Notes: generated by a model not told the origin, from the letters alone. DNA of 64,000 nt from Desulfonatronum thiodismutans (GCF_000717475.1 NZ_JPIK01000012.1:181812-245811), one strand, 5' to 3'; counted from the first letter of the stretch, positions 9,097-17,348 are shown. A program made the numbers and translations.

Positions 9097-9112
9097 TACC
9101 AGTAGGGCAGTA
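9097..9112. promoter_or_regulatory. hipB: putative HipB operator O3
   Basis: TACCAG-TAGG-GCAGTA, 50 bp from O2 start to start. The near-equal ~49.5-bp spacing is close to five helical turns, so bound dimers would lie on nearly the same face of the DNA. Confidence 0.7.
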
Positions 9113-9337
9113 TTTTGTTTGGGGTTCTCTCTGGGAGGTTTTTGGGAACTTTTGAGTTGAGCAGGTATATCTTGCGGATTGGACCCCACCACAAACGAAT
9201 AATTGACGAAATCGAACCTCGCATTGTAGTGCAAGGCTGATCGGACGCTGGATACGCTTCGCTTGTCACGCCTACACTCACCCCCCTGCTCCACCGGAAT
9301 GCCGGATTGTGTTGCGCAGGCTGAGGAAAAGAATACG

Positions 9338-10114
9338 ATGGAAAAAAACGAGATGCACCGCCTGCTGGACGATGTGGCCCAAGGACGGACCACGCCGGAC
9401 AAGGCCCTGGACCGCTTGTGCTTCACGCCTTTTTTGGAGGTCGGGTGCGGCGTGAACCTGGATACCCATCGGGCCCTGCGCACGGGGCACGGAGAAACGG
9501 TTTTCGGTCAGGGAAAGGATCCCGAACAGATGGTCAGGGCCGTGGGCGGCTTGGCCGCTTCCGGGCAGCCGGTGCTGGCCACCAGGGTGAACCGGGAACA
9601 GTCCGAAGCGCTGTGCGCGGCCTATCCCCAAGGAACATACTGGCCCCGGGCCCGACTTTTCAGTCTGGGCGCGGAACTCCCCGTGAACGAGCCCTGGCCG
9701 AATCAGGGCGCGGTGGTCGTGGCCTGCGCCGGGGCCGCGGATCTGCCCGTGGCCCTGGAGGCCTTCGGCACGGCCGCGTTCCTCGGGCTGAACGCGGGAC
9801 TGATCAGCGACGTGGGCGTGGCCGGACTGCATCGCCTGCAACCGCACATGGAGACCCTGTTTCAGGCCAAACTGCTGATCGTGGTCGCGGGCATGGAGGG
9901 GGCCTTGCCCAGCGTGCTGGCCGGACTGACCGGAAAGCCGATCCTCGCCGTGCCCACCTCCGTGGGTTACGGGGCAAGCTTCCAGGGGCTGGCCGCGCTG
10001 ATGGCCATGCTCAACTCCTGCGCCCCGGGCATCGCCGTCCTGAACATCGACAACGGATACGGGGCGGCCTGCATGGCCGCGAAAGTCCTGGCCCAGTTCG
10101 AATTCGGTTCGTGA
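9338..10114 (+). CDS. larB: LarB-type nickel-pincer cofactor biosynthesis protein
   Basis: A 258-residue protein with an N-terminal helical region and a C-terminal PurE-like (AIR carboxylase/NCAIR mutase) domain, matching LarB. LarB carboxylates and hydrolyses nicotinic acid adenine dinucleotide, the first step to the nickel-pincer nucleotide of lactate racemase. Supporting pieces are the RTGHGETVFGQGKDPEQM block and the C-terminal glycine-rich VPTSVGYGASF and NGYGAACMA segments. The start at 9338 follows GAGGAAAAG at good spacing. No larC, larE or larA is present here, so the pathway partners must be elsewhere or the protein has another role. Confidence 0.8.
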   Translation: MEKNEMHRLLDDVAQGRTTPDKALDRLCFTPFLEVGCGVNLDTHRALRTGHGETVFGQGKDPEQMVRAVGGLAASGQPVLATRVNREQSEALCAAYPQGTYWPRARLFSLGAELPVNEPWPNQGAVVVACAGAADLPVALEAFGTAAFLGLNAGLISDVGVAGLHRLQPHMETLFQAKLLIVVAGMEGALPSVLAGLTGKPILAVPTSVGYGASFQGLAALMAMLNSCAPGIAVLNIDNGYGAACMAAKVLAQFEFGS

Positions 10115-10499
10115 TTGGCGAGGTGCTATTATATCCGCCGACCCCTGTTCCGTTACTCTGTTCCCATCAAAATCGAAATCGCGATCGAAATCGATATTTG
10201 AATCGGAACTGGAAAATCCCGTGCATCACCCCGTGATGACGCCATCTTCTTGGACATGACGTTCGATTTCGATCACGATTTCGATCACGATCACGATTTC
10301 GATTTCGATTCAGATAGCGGGCGAGGATCGAGAGCAAAGCTGCCTTGGACCGCACTCCCCCCTGGGCTGTTCCTCTGGGCTTGTCTTCAAGCGCATCCCG
10401 CTGTAAACCTTGCCGTCATGGCCCAGCACGACTTGCCTCCCCTCCACCCATCGTCACGCCGGCCGGGCGTCCTGTCCGGAAAGCGCCGGAAACCATTCG
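10115..10499. repeat. hexamer-periodic inverted repeat between larB and minC
   Basis: This 385-bp gap contains a left arm (10169-10206) made of ATCGAA units and a right arm (10260-10322) made of TCGATT/TCGATC units, which together can fold into a long imperfect stem around a ~50-bp loop. I see no credible gene in it. The rest of the gap (10323-10499) shows no recognised feature. Confidence 0.7.
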
Positions 10500-11183
10500 A
10501 TGTCGGCTTTTGAGATCCGGGGCAAAGTCGCCCCCTGCACGCTGTTTCGTCCCTTGACGCCAAACCTGGAAGAACTGACCGCCGACGTGGACAGCCGTCT
10601 GAGCCAGACGCCGGAGTTCTTTCGCAACATGGCCGTCATCGTGGATCTGAGCGGCCTGGGGGAGTTGCGCGAAAGCATCAATTTGCAGGCCCTAGTCCGG
10701 ACCTTGCGCGAAAAGGGTCTGACGCCCGTGGGCATCCAGGGCGGGAACGAATATCAGGAGCGCCTTGCCCCGACCCTGTACCTGGGGGTTTTCCCCGCCG
10801 GGAAACAAGCCTCTTCGCCAGTGCAGACGGAACAGCCCGCCTGCCCGTCCCAGGAGAAGCAGGCCATGCTGGTGGAAAAACCGGTCCGGTCCGGACAACA
10901 AATCTATGCCAAGGACCGCGACCTGATCGTCCTGGCCCCGGTCGGTCCGGGGGCCGAAGTCATCGCCGACGGCAACGTCCACATCTACGCTCCGTTGCGC
11001 GGCCGGGCCCTGGCCGGGGTGATGGGCAATGAAAACGCGCGCATCTTTTGCAAGGAGCTGCGCGCGGATTTGATTTCCGTGGCCGGGTTTTATCAGGTCA
11101 GCGAGGACCTGCCCGAGGACATGCTCGGACGCCAGGTCCAGGTTAGACTGGCCGGACATCAATTGCTGGTCGAGGCGATCTGA
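10500..11183 (+). CDS. minC: septum site-determining protein MinC
   Basis: A 227-residue FtsZ-assembly inhibitor. The N-terminal MinC_N domain is about residues 1-100, followed by a Pro/Ser/Gln-rich linker and a C-terminal beta-helix domain with the family blocks HIYAPLRGRALAGV and ARIFCKEL. The start MSAFEIRG is chosen because homology begins there and a GGAAAGCGCCGGAAA stretch precedes it. It heads a minCDE cluster. The gap to minD is 66 bp. MinC binds MinD at the membrane through its C-terminal domain. Confidence 0.92.
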   Translation: MSAFEIRGKVAPCTLFRPLTPNLEELTADVDSRLSQTPEFFRNMAVIVDLSGLGELRESINLQALVRTLREKGLTPVGIQGGNEYQERLAPTLYLGVFPAGKQASSPVQTEQPACPSQEKQAMLVEKPVRSGQQIYAKDRDLIVLAPVGPGAEVIADGNVHIYAPLRGRALAGVMGNENARIFCKELRADLISVAGFYQVSEDLPEDMLGRQVQVRLAGHQLLVEAI

Positions 11184-11249
11184 TCCGTCCGCCGCCAATA
11201 CTCGAAACACATTCAACACCCTGAACAGCGTTCTTGATCAGGAGGAACC

Positions 11250-12056
11250 GTGGGAAAAATTATCGTTGTCACGTCCGGAAAGGGAGGAGTCGGCAAAACC
11301 ACCTCCAGCGCGTCGCTGGCCACCGGCTTGGCCAGACGCGGCTTTCAAACCGCCGTCCTTGATTTCGACGTCGGCCTGCGCAACCTGGATCTGATCATGG
11401 GCTGTGAGCGGCGGGTGGTCTATGACTTCGTGAACGTCATCCAGGGCGACGCCACGTTGAACCAGGCCTTGATCCGCGACAAGCGCGTGGAGAACCTCTA
11501 CATCCTACCGGCCTCCCAGACCAAGGACAAGGAAGCCCTGCACCAGGACGGGGTGGCCAAGGTGCTGGAGGACCTGAATTCCCGCTTCGACTACGTCATC
11601 TGCGATTCCCCGGCCGGAATCGAACACGGCGCCCTGATGGCCATGCATTTCGCGGACGAGGCCATCGTGGTCACCAACCCCGAAGTCTCCTCGGTGCGCG
11701 ATTCAGACCGTATTCTGGGACTGCTGCAAAGCAAGACCGTCAAGGCCAAGAACGGCGAAGTGATCAAGGAACACCTGCTGCTGACCCGTTACGACCCCGA
11801 ACGCGTCCAACGCGGAGACATGCTCAGCGTGGAGGACGTTCAGGAAATCCTGGCCATTCCCCTGCTCGGGGTCATCCCGGAATCCAAGTCCGTCCTGACC
11901 GCTTCCAACTCCGGTGAACCCGTTATCCTGGACGAGGTCAGCGATGCCGGCCAGGCTTATGCCGACGCGGTATCCAGGCTGATCGGGGAAGACGTCGCTC
12001 ACCGTTTCATCCAACCGGCCAAGAAGGGTTTCTTCTCGCGGTTGCTGGGGGGTTGA
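11250..12056 (+). CDS. minD: septum site-determining ATPase MinD
   Basis: A 268-residue ParA/MinD ATPase that recruits MinC to the membrane and oscillates with MinE. The deviant Walker A is KGGVGKTT (11-18) and the signature DFDVGLRNLD follows near residue 38. The C-terminus KKGFFSRLLGG is the membrane-targeting amphipathic helix. The start is GTG after AGGAGGAACC. The stop lies 1 bp before the minE start, so the two are tightly coupled. Confidence 0.96.
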   Translation: MGKIIVVTSGKGGVGKTTSSASLATGLARRGFQTAVLDFDVGLRNLDLIMGCERRVVYDFVNVIQGDATLNQALIRDKRVENLYILPASQTKDKEALHQDGVAKVLEDLNSRFDYVICDSPAGIEHGALMAMHFADEAIVVTNPEVSSVRDSDRILGLLQSKTVKAKNGEVIKEHLLLTRYDPERVQRGDMLSVEDVQEILAIPLLGVIPESKSVLTASNSGEPVILDEVSDAGQAYADAVSRLIGEDVAHRFIQPAKKGFFSRLLGG

Positions 12057-12057
12057 G

Positions 12058-12312
12058 ATGGGTATTTTCAGCTATTTTCGATCCAAAAAATCCACGGCCC
12101 AGGTCGCCAAGAACCGCCTGCAAATCATCGTCGCCCACGAACGCGCCCAGAACTCGGGCTACGACTTCCTGCCCAGACTGCGCCAGGAAATCCTGCTCGT
12201 GGTCCAGAAGTACGTCCATGTGGAGCTGGAACACATCAATGTCGACGTGAACCGCGACGGGGACTGCGAAGTCCTGGAGTTCAACGTCACCCTGCCGGAC
12301 AGCAAGTCATAG
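12058..12312 (+). CDS. minE: cell division topological specificity factor MinE
   Basis: An 84-residue MinE. Residues 1-30 include the membrane-binding MGIFSYF start and the anti-MinCD helix (AKNRLQIIVAHER); the rest is the topological specificity domain ending in VTLPDSK. Length is normal. It stimulates MinD ATPase activity and restricts MinC to the poles. It lies 1 bp after minD and ends the cluster; a 134-bp gap follows with no clear terminator. Confidence 0.95.
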   Translation: MGIFSYFRSKKSTAQVAKNRLQIIVAHERAQNSGYDFLPRLRQEILLVVQKYVHVELEHINVDVNRDGDCEVLEFNVTLPDSKS

Positions 12313-12446
12313 TCCCGTGGCCCCCTTGGGCATGCACGCGATGCGTCCAACCAGGACATCTGTTTTTATCAACGATTGCGGCCTCCTGCATCTTGTACGC
12401 TGACGGATGTTCTCCTCTTGCCGGCCACCGAGTTATTGATGGCGGC

Positions 12447-13814
12447 TCAGGATTTTTCCCCCCGCTTGGGAATATCAATCCCGTATTTTCGCACCTTGTA
12501 ATGCATCGCCCTTCGGCTGATGCCCAGGAGGTCGGCGGCGTCCTTTTGCACCCAGTTCACGTGTTTAAGAGCGCGGATTATCGCGTTGCGTTCGCTTTCA
12601 TCCAGGGAGAGCACCGAGGCTTCAGGCTGCTGCGCGGACGGCTCCACATGCAGGTCCTCGGCGGTGAGCACCGGTTTGTCCGACAACAAAGAGGAAACTT
12701 CCATAACGTGCCGCAATTCTCGGATATTGCCCGGCCAGGGATGCTTTTCCAAGAGGCGCAGGGCGGCTGTTGAGAGTTCAGGACACGGCATGTTGGACTG
12801 TTCGCAGAAGGATTGCAGAAAAAACTCCGCCAGAGCAGGAATGTCCTCCCGTCGATCCCGCAACGGCGGGACGTGCACCCGAACGACCTTGAGGCGGTAG
12901 TAAAGATCCTCACGGAACGTCCCCTGCCCCACCATGGCCGCCAAGTCGGCATTGGTGGCCGCGACAACCCGGCAATTGACCGTGGTGGTATGCACATCGC
13001 CAAGCCTGCGCACGGTCTTTTCCTGCAGAAACCGTAGTAGCCGTGTCTGCATCTCCATGGAAATATTGCCGATTTCATCCAGAAACAGCGTCCCCTCGTT
13101 CGCCGCCTGGATCAGACCCTGCTTCTCCTGCAGGGCATGGGTGAATGCGCCCTTGATGTGGCCGAAAAGTTCACTTTCCAGCAACGTCGATTGCGTTGAA
13201 CCGCAATCAACCACCACCAGTGGCCCGCTTGCACGTCTGCTCAACCGATGCAGCAACCGGGCGACAAGTTCCTTGCCTGTTCCGGATTCTCCCTCAACGA
13301 GCACGGTGACGTCACTTGGGGCAACACGCTTGATCAACGTCAACAGCTTGGCCATGGCCGGGCTTTGTCCCGCCACCAACCCGATATCCCTCATGTCGGA
13401 AGGGGCGAGGCTCGTCGTTCGGGTGCTCGGCCTTCCGGCAAGCACCTCCTTGACCTTGGCAACGAGCTCCCGCCCATTGAACGGCTTGGTCAGGTAGTCG
13501 GCCGCTCCTTGTTGGACGGACGCCACGGCTTCGGGGATGCGTCCGTAAGCCGTCAGCAAAATAACCGGCAATCCGGGCCATCCCTTCCGAACTTCTTTCA
13601 ACAGTTCCTGGCCGTTCAGCCCGGGCATCCGGATATCGGAAAGCACCAGATCAACGGCCTGGTCGTGCAATTGCGCCAAGGCGTCCTGACCGTCCTGGGC
13701 GGTCAGGACGGAGAATCCGGCGGAAGCCAGCCGTGTCTCCAGGAGATGGAGAATGTTCGGGTCGTCATCCACCACCAGGACGCAATTTTCAACGAAATTT
13801 TCTTCTTGGCTCAA
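12447..13814 (-). CDS. glrR: sigma-54-dependent response regulator, GlrR/QseF-like
   Basis: A 455-residue NtrC-family activator. The receiver domain (about 10-125) has the acidic pocket D16-D18 and phosphoacceptor Asp60. The AAA+ domain carries Walker A GESGTGKE (175-182) and Walker B LFLDE (243-247), and a Fis-type HTH occupies about 415-450. The sigma-54 contact loop reads GAFTHA (222-227) instead of GAFTGA, an unusual His at the fifth position. Gene order kinase, lipoprotein, regulator on the same strand matches the enterobacterial glrK-qseG-glrR operon. Its start overlaps the lipoprotein stop (ATGA). Confidence 0.85.
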   Translation of the reverse strand: MSQEENFVENCVLVVDDDPNILHLLETRLASAGFSVLTAQDGQDALAQLHDQAVDLVLSDIRMPGLNGQELLKEVRKGWPGLPVILLTAYGRIPEAVASVQQGAADYLTKPFNGRELVAKVKEVLAGRPSTRTTSLAPSDMRDIGLVAGQSPAMAKLLTLIKRVAPSDVTVLVEGESGTGKELVARLLHRLSRRASGPLVVVDCGSTQSTLLESELFGHIKGAFTHALQEKQGLIQAANEGTLFLDEIGNISMEMQTRLLRFLQEKTVRRLGDVHTTTVNCRVVAATNADLAAMVGQGTFREDLYYRLKVVRVHVPPLRDRREDIPALAEFFLQSFCEQSNMPCPELSTAALRLLEKHPWPGNIRELRHVMEVSSLLSDKPVLTAEDLHVEPSAQQPEASVLSLDESERNAIIRALKHVNWVQKDAADLLGISRRAMHYKVRKYGIDIPKRGEKS

Positions 13815-14416
13815 TTGACAACTCCAGGCACGGAGAGTTGACGTTTTTGTTGCTCCAAAAACTGAAACAAGCCTTCCAGTTCCTCGACCTGGCTCCGCAG
13901 CAGAGCGACTTCTTCCCGTAACGCCGCGACCTGTCTGGACTTTACCTCGAATTCCGTTCGCAGCACTCGGCTATCCTGTCGCGCAGCATGGAATTCCAGG
14001 GCAAACTGGAGCACGGGGCGCATCAGATCCGGGTTCAGGGGCACGTCTCCAGCCCCGAGTCTCAAAGCGAGATGATCAAAATCGCGCAAATGCCGTTCAA
14101 CCGCGTCCACGTCCTCAGCGGACAGCAAGCCGGAAAGAACGGCTCCCAGCATCGCCCTGTCCAAAATATCCACCTTATCCGTCTCCAGGGCAGCCCTGAG
14201 GAACAGCGATCGCGCCTCGACATAGCCCTCACGCTGGTAGGCGCTCAACGCCCGTGCCAGTCGATCGTGGCCCAGACTCCAGTCGACCTCGCCCAACGCA
14301 GGCCGAAGCAGGTCCTTGTCGAACCTCCACGGCGCCCCCCCGGAGGAACAGCCCAAGAGCGCCGTGATCAGCAAACCCGCCAGGACGAGAGCAATTGTTC
14401 GAAATGGTTGTCGCAT
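13811..14416 (-). CDS. QseG-like outer-membrane lipoprotein
   Basis: A 201-residue lipoprotein with a lipobox LLGC at Cys23 after a hydrophobic signal. The mature part is helical, and the C-terminal ~50 residues (SRQVAALREEVALLRSQVEE) form a strong coiled coil. It lies 5 bp after the kinase stop and overlaps the regulator start. In E. coli the gene between glrK and glrR encodes the lipoprotein QseG, which modulates the kinase; position and architecture, not sequence identity, are my basis for the name. Confidence 0.65.
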   Translation of the reverse strand: MRQPFRTIALVLAGLLITALLGCSSGGAPWRFDKDLLRPALGEVDWSLGHDRLARALSAYQREGYVEARSLFLRAALETDKVDILDRAMLGAVLSGLLSAEDVDAVERHLRDFDHLALRLGAGDVPLNPDLMRPVLQFALEFHAARQDSRVLRTEFEVKSRQVAALREEVALLRSQVEELEGLFQFLEQQKRQLSVPGVVN

Positions 14417-14421
14417 AAGCC

Positions 14422-15855
14422 TTAGTCCCGATGGTTCATGACCAGGGGGAGCGTGAAACAGAACGCGCTTCCGGTTGATGACGTATCCTCCAGCCATATC
14501 TCTCCTGAATGCGCCTCGATGATCCGCCGGGAAATACTCAAGCCCAGCCCGGCTCCATCGGAAATTTTTTTGACGCCTTCTCCACGGTAGAAACGTTGAA
14601 AAACATATTTTCGTTCCCCCGGAGGGATTCCCGGACCTTGATCCATGACACAGGTTTTCACCATGCCGGATGCCTCCAGCACCGTAACGTTGATCGTGAC
14701 CAATGAGCCACATGGGGCGAATTTCAGGGCATTTCCCAGCAGGTTGAAGAGCACTTGCTGAATATGTTCCTTGTCCGCCAAAACCCAAACCACTTCCTTC
14801 AGACGAGGCGGTTCGACGATTATGGATTTCTTCACGGCAATGGGTTGGATACGCAGGATGGCCTCGCGAACCAGATTTAGGAGGGGCAAGGCTTGCACGG
14901 AGAGGTCGATCCGCTTTGCACCCAAGTTGGAGATCTGCATCAATTTCGTAAGCAGATCAGAAAGTCTGTGCGCCTCTTTTTGCGCAATATCCAGGTAGGC
15001 TGACTGGCGTTGATCCACCGTTCCCAGAACCCCGTCCTGGACGAGACTGACGGCCTCCCGGATGCTTGTCAACGGCGTACGGATTTCGTGACTGAGCATG
15101 GATATGAATTCCGCGCGCACACGGGCTTCCACCTCCAGACGTTCGGCCATTTCGTTGAACGCCCCAGCCAACTCTCCCAGTTCATCCGAGGAATTCGTCT
15201 CGATCGGCCGGAACTCCTCATCATTGGCCATTCTGCTGATGCCCAGACGGATTTCCCGCAGTGAGCGATTCAAATGCAGGGCAATGCCAAGGCTCGTAGC
15301 AACACCCAAAAAAGTCATCGCCGCCAACCCCGTCAGCCCCCAACGGTATGCTGCTTCTCCTCGGTCGTAAATCTCCTGGACGCTCACATTGATCCGGTCA
15401 AAAATGCTCAGACGATCCATCGAAATCAGAGTGATCCACAGCTCTGTACGTTCTTCACCGGGCAATCCGGCATGTTCCCCATTGTGATGATAATTTGCAA
15501 GATCCGCATGTAAGAAGGAAATTCCCGGAGAAGGGTCACCTTGGCCGGCGAATGCACTCACTAATAAACGAAGGGTTTCCAAGTGATCCCAGGAGGCCGA
15601 AAGATACTCCTCCCGGCCCAAAATCTCGTACTTCCGAAAATTTTCAAGATAACTCAAAAGAGTATCCATGACCTGATCGGATCTTGCGACCCTGGCGAAA
15701 TCTTCACTGACGATCCGTCCCGAAGTGGAGACGACATCCCTGATGCCCAAGAAGAGAGAAAAGATAATGATAGAGAAGCACGTAATCAGAGCGAGACTCC
15801 ATACCAGGAGTTTCGTCGTTACCCCGATGCGCAACGGAATCGATGCCTTGCCCAT
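14422..15855 (-). CDS. glrK: sensor histidine kinase, GlrK/QseE-like
   Basis: A 477-residue inner-membrane kinase. TM1 covers about residues 15-37, a ~135-residue periplasmic helical sensor follows, TM2 covers about 172-194, then HAMP (195-248). The phosphoacceptor is His256 in SMLSHEIRTP, and the ATPase has LLGNALKFAP, DQGPGIP and GAGLGLSI boxes. All catalytic boxes look intact. GGGAGG precedes the start. It is the first gene of a kinase-lipoprotein-regulator operon and divergent from a sigma-54-type promoter at 16.1 kb. Confidence 0.85.
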   Translation of the reverse strand: MGKASIPLRIGVTTKLLVWSLALITCFSIIIFSLFLGIRDVVSTSGRIVSEDFARVARSDQVMDTLLSYLENFRKYEILGREEYLSASWDHLETLRLLVSAFAGQGDPSPGISFLHADLANYHHNGEHAGLPGEERTELWITLISMDRLSIFDRINVSVQEIYDRGEAAYRWGLTGLAAMTFLGVATSLGIALHLNRSLREIRLGISRMANDEEFRPIETNSSDELGELAGAFNEMAERLEVEARVRAEFISMLSHEIRTPLTSIREAVSLVQDGVLGTVDQRQSAYLDIAQKEAHRLSDLLTKLMQISNLGAKRIDLSVQALPLLNLVREAILRIQPIAVKKSIIVEPPRLKEVVWVLADKEHIQQVLFNLLGNALKFAPCGSLVTINVTVLEASGMVKTCVMDQGPGIPPGERKYVFQRFYRGEGVKKISDGAGLGLSISRRIIEAHSGEIWLEDTSSTGSAFCFTLPLVMNHRD

Positions 15856-16198
15856 TATCCCTCCCAGTCCGGTGTTGACCCGAGGCGCTTCGCCCAGTCC
15901 CTATCATGTCAGCCCACGCCACGGATCACAACCGCGATTATCCGATTCAATCCTTGCCTTCCGTCAGATGCGGATCACTTGAAGCTTTCGGTTTTCATAT
16001 AAGTGGGGTGCAAAAAATGAAACCGAAGTACCGAAACTGCACGATAAGTCCTGGAAGGAAAGCAAAAAAACATTAAAATATACTAGATTACGTGTGGCAT
16101 GCGGATTGCTTTGTCGAAGTTGTCTCCGGTCATTGGGGACTGGAGTTGTATTCGAATTGTCACGTCGTCAGGATGTGGCCTAATGAAATGGAGGTTGT
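15856..16198. promoter_or_regulatory. divergent control region with inverted repeat
   Basis: This 343-bp AT-richer gap separates the kinase operon (-) from a small-protein gene (+). An inverted repeat has arms at 15984-15998 (GCTTTCGGTTTTCAT) and 16017-16028 (ATGAAACCGAAG), centred about 90 bp upstream of the -24/-12 promoter at 16095, the usual distance for an enhancer site of an NtrC-type activator. No gene is apparent inside. Confidence 0.55.
16095..16110 (+). promoter_or_regulatory. sigma-54 (-24/-12) promoter
   Basis: TGGCATG-CGGA-TTGCT, with the invariant GG (16096-16097) and GC (16108-16109) separated by exactly 10 bp. It matches the TGGCAYG-N4-TTGCW consensus throughout. Transcription would start near 16121, about 78 nt before the small gene. 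Confidence 0.8.
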
Positions 16199-16444
16199 AT
16201 GAGAGGTTTTCTGACTGGAATCGTTTTGGGCTTCGTTTTTATGATTCCCTTTGCACTGGTCGCGGGAACGTTCGAAAAAGGGCAGGATATGATTGTTTGC
16301 ATTCATGAGGGAAGCATGAGCATCGTGATCACGGAAGAAGAGTGCCCAGGTGAAGCCCGTGCGGGCACTCTCGTCGATGTGGCGAGCGAGCATGTCGATG
16401 TGCAGGTTGGCGAGGAAGTGTTCCGCGTGCCTTTGACTCAGTAA
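16199..16444 (+). CDS. small exported protein under a sigma-54 promoter
   Basis: An 81-residue protein with an N-terminal hydrophobic segment (about residues 4-22, ending ALVAG) that could be a signal peptide or anchor, and an acidic C-terminal part with two cysteines (Cys34 and Cys49) that could pair in the periplasm. GGAGG sits 3-7 bases before ATG. It is preceded by a -24/-12 promoter and followed by a hairpin, so it forms its own transcription unit. I do not recognise the family. Position suggests it is a target of the GlrR-like regulator encoded divergently. Confidence 0.7.
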   Translation: MRGFLTGIVLGFVFMIPFALVAGTFEKGQDMIVCIHEGSMSIVITEEECPGEARAGTLVDVASEHVDVQVGEEVFRVPLTQ

Positions 16445-16454
16445 CGGAAAAGCA

Positions 16455-16486
16455 GGTCCCGAAAGGCATTTTTCGCTTTCGGGACC
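16455..16486 (+). terminator. hairpin after the small exported gene
   Basis: Arms GGTCCCGAAAG and CTTTCGGGACC are perfectly complementary over 11 bp with a 10-nt loop. There is no clear T-run behind it, so termination may be imperfect. Confidence 0.6.
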
Positions 16487-16696
16487 CTGTGCCATAGCAG
16501 GAGATCGCCGTAAAGGTCGCCATCATTCATGGTAGAGGTGGGTGCCTGGTCATCCAAGTCAGTTAAAGCCCAGTTACGGTTGCCTCCTGCAGATGAGCAA
16601 GAACATCCAATGCCCTCAGCGGAAATGATCTCTCATGATTGCGTAACGAGATAATGCAGATGAATACTGGTTCTTATCCTTGAAGGAATGTCGATA

Positions 16697-16966
16697 ATGA
16701 AAAAAAAATCCTGTTCCGCGGAAGATGTGGCCTCCGCATGCATTGAAAAAATTCACAGTACGCGACAACCAAAAGCTGTTTTTCTATTCAGCGGCACGGA
16801 CCATCAAGTTGTCGGTGCGGAAACCAAAAAATATGCCCGGCTGCTCAAGACTCATCCGGATAATTTTCTCGGCATTTATGACTCACGGGCGACAATGGAG
16901 TGGCTGTGTGAAGATGTTTGGCACATGTTTCACAATTATGGCGCGAATATTGATGCTGAACAGTAA
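16697..16966 (+). CDS. hypothetical small protein
   Basis: An 89-residue, probably cytoplasmic protein of unknown family, beginning MKKKSCSAED. The start is set at 16697 because GAAGGA lies about 10 bases upstream; an ATG at 16688 is too close to that site. The middle (KAVFLFSGTDHQVVG) is beta-strand-like and the C-terminus is aromatic-rich (MEWLCEDVWHMFHNYG). Base composition is AT-richer than the neighbouring housekeeping genes, like the rest of this 1.4-kb stretch, which may indicate recent acquisition. Confidence 0.5.
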   Translation: MKKKSCSAEDVASACIEKIHSTRQPKAVFLFSGTDHQVVGAETKKYARLLKTHPDNFLGIYDSRATMEWLCEDVWHMFHNYGANIDAEQ

Positions 16967-17144
16967 TTTTCGAACGGACACGGCATCTGATCTTTCGTAT
17001 GTTATTTATATTGAATATCCGTCATAATATTGGATAGAGCATCTTACTATAAATCAGATCAGAAGCATACTGAAGTCAGTAGGTATGTTTTCTTTCGCTG
17101 TAGATCAAAATACATGAAAGGACGAATACTCATTTTGGAGAAAA

Positions 17145-17273
17145 ATGATGCCTTTTCATAATGTCATTGGCATGAGCATTGTCTTCCTTGCGTGCATGAT
17201 CATCGCAATTTCATCGTTCTCACGAACAAACAAAGAGCATCCTGGAAAAGATACTCTGGCCGACAAGCGCTGA
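17145..17273 (+). CDS. putative 42-residue single-span membrane protein
   Basis: A short open frame starting ATGATG with GGAG 4 bases upstream (TTTTGGAGAAAAATG). It encodes one hydrophobic helix (about residues 7-25, VIGMSIVFLACMIIAIS) followed by a hydrophilic tail rich in charged residues. The strong ribosome site and the clean membrane-helix pattern argue that it is real, but I know no family. It lies in a 360-bp gap otherwise empty of genes. Confidence 0.5.
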   Translation: MMPFHNVIGMSIVFLACMIIAISSFSRTNKEHPGKDTLADKR

Positions 17274-17348
17274 CCGTGAAAACTCCACTAGAGAGGTGGT
17301 CCTGAAAAATCTCCGTTTAAACAAACCCTGATGGAGCTAAAAATAAAC

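Noticed and set aside
10160..10330. Repeat arms considered as a CRISPR array
   Set aside because: Units are 6 bp, run continuously without unique spacers and occur in inverted arms; no cas genes are present.
16688..16696. Upstream ATG as start of the 16.7-kb hypothetical gene
   Set aside because: It lies only a couple of bases behind the GAAGGA ribosome site, so the ATG at 16697 fits better.
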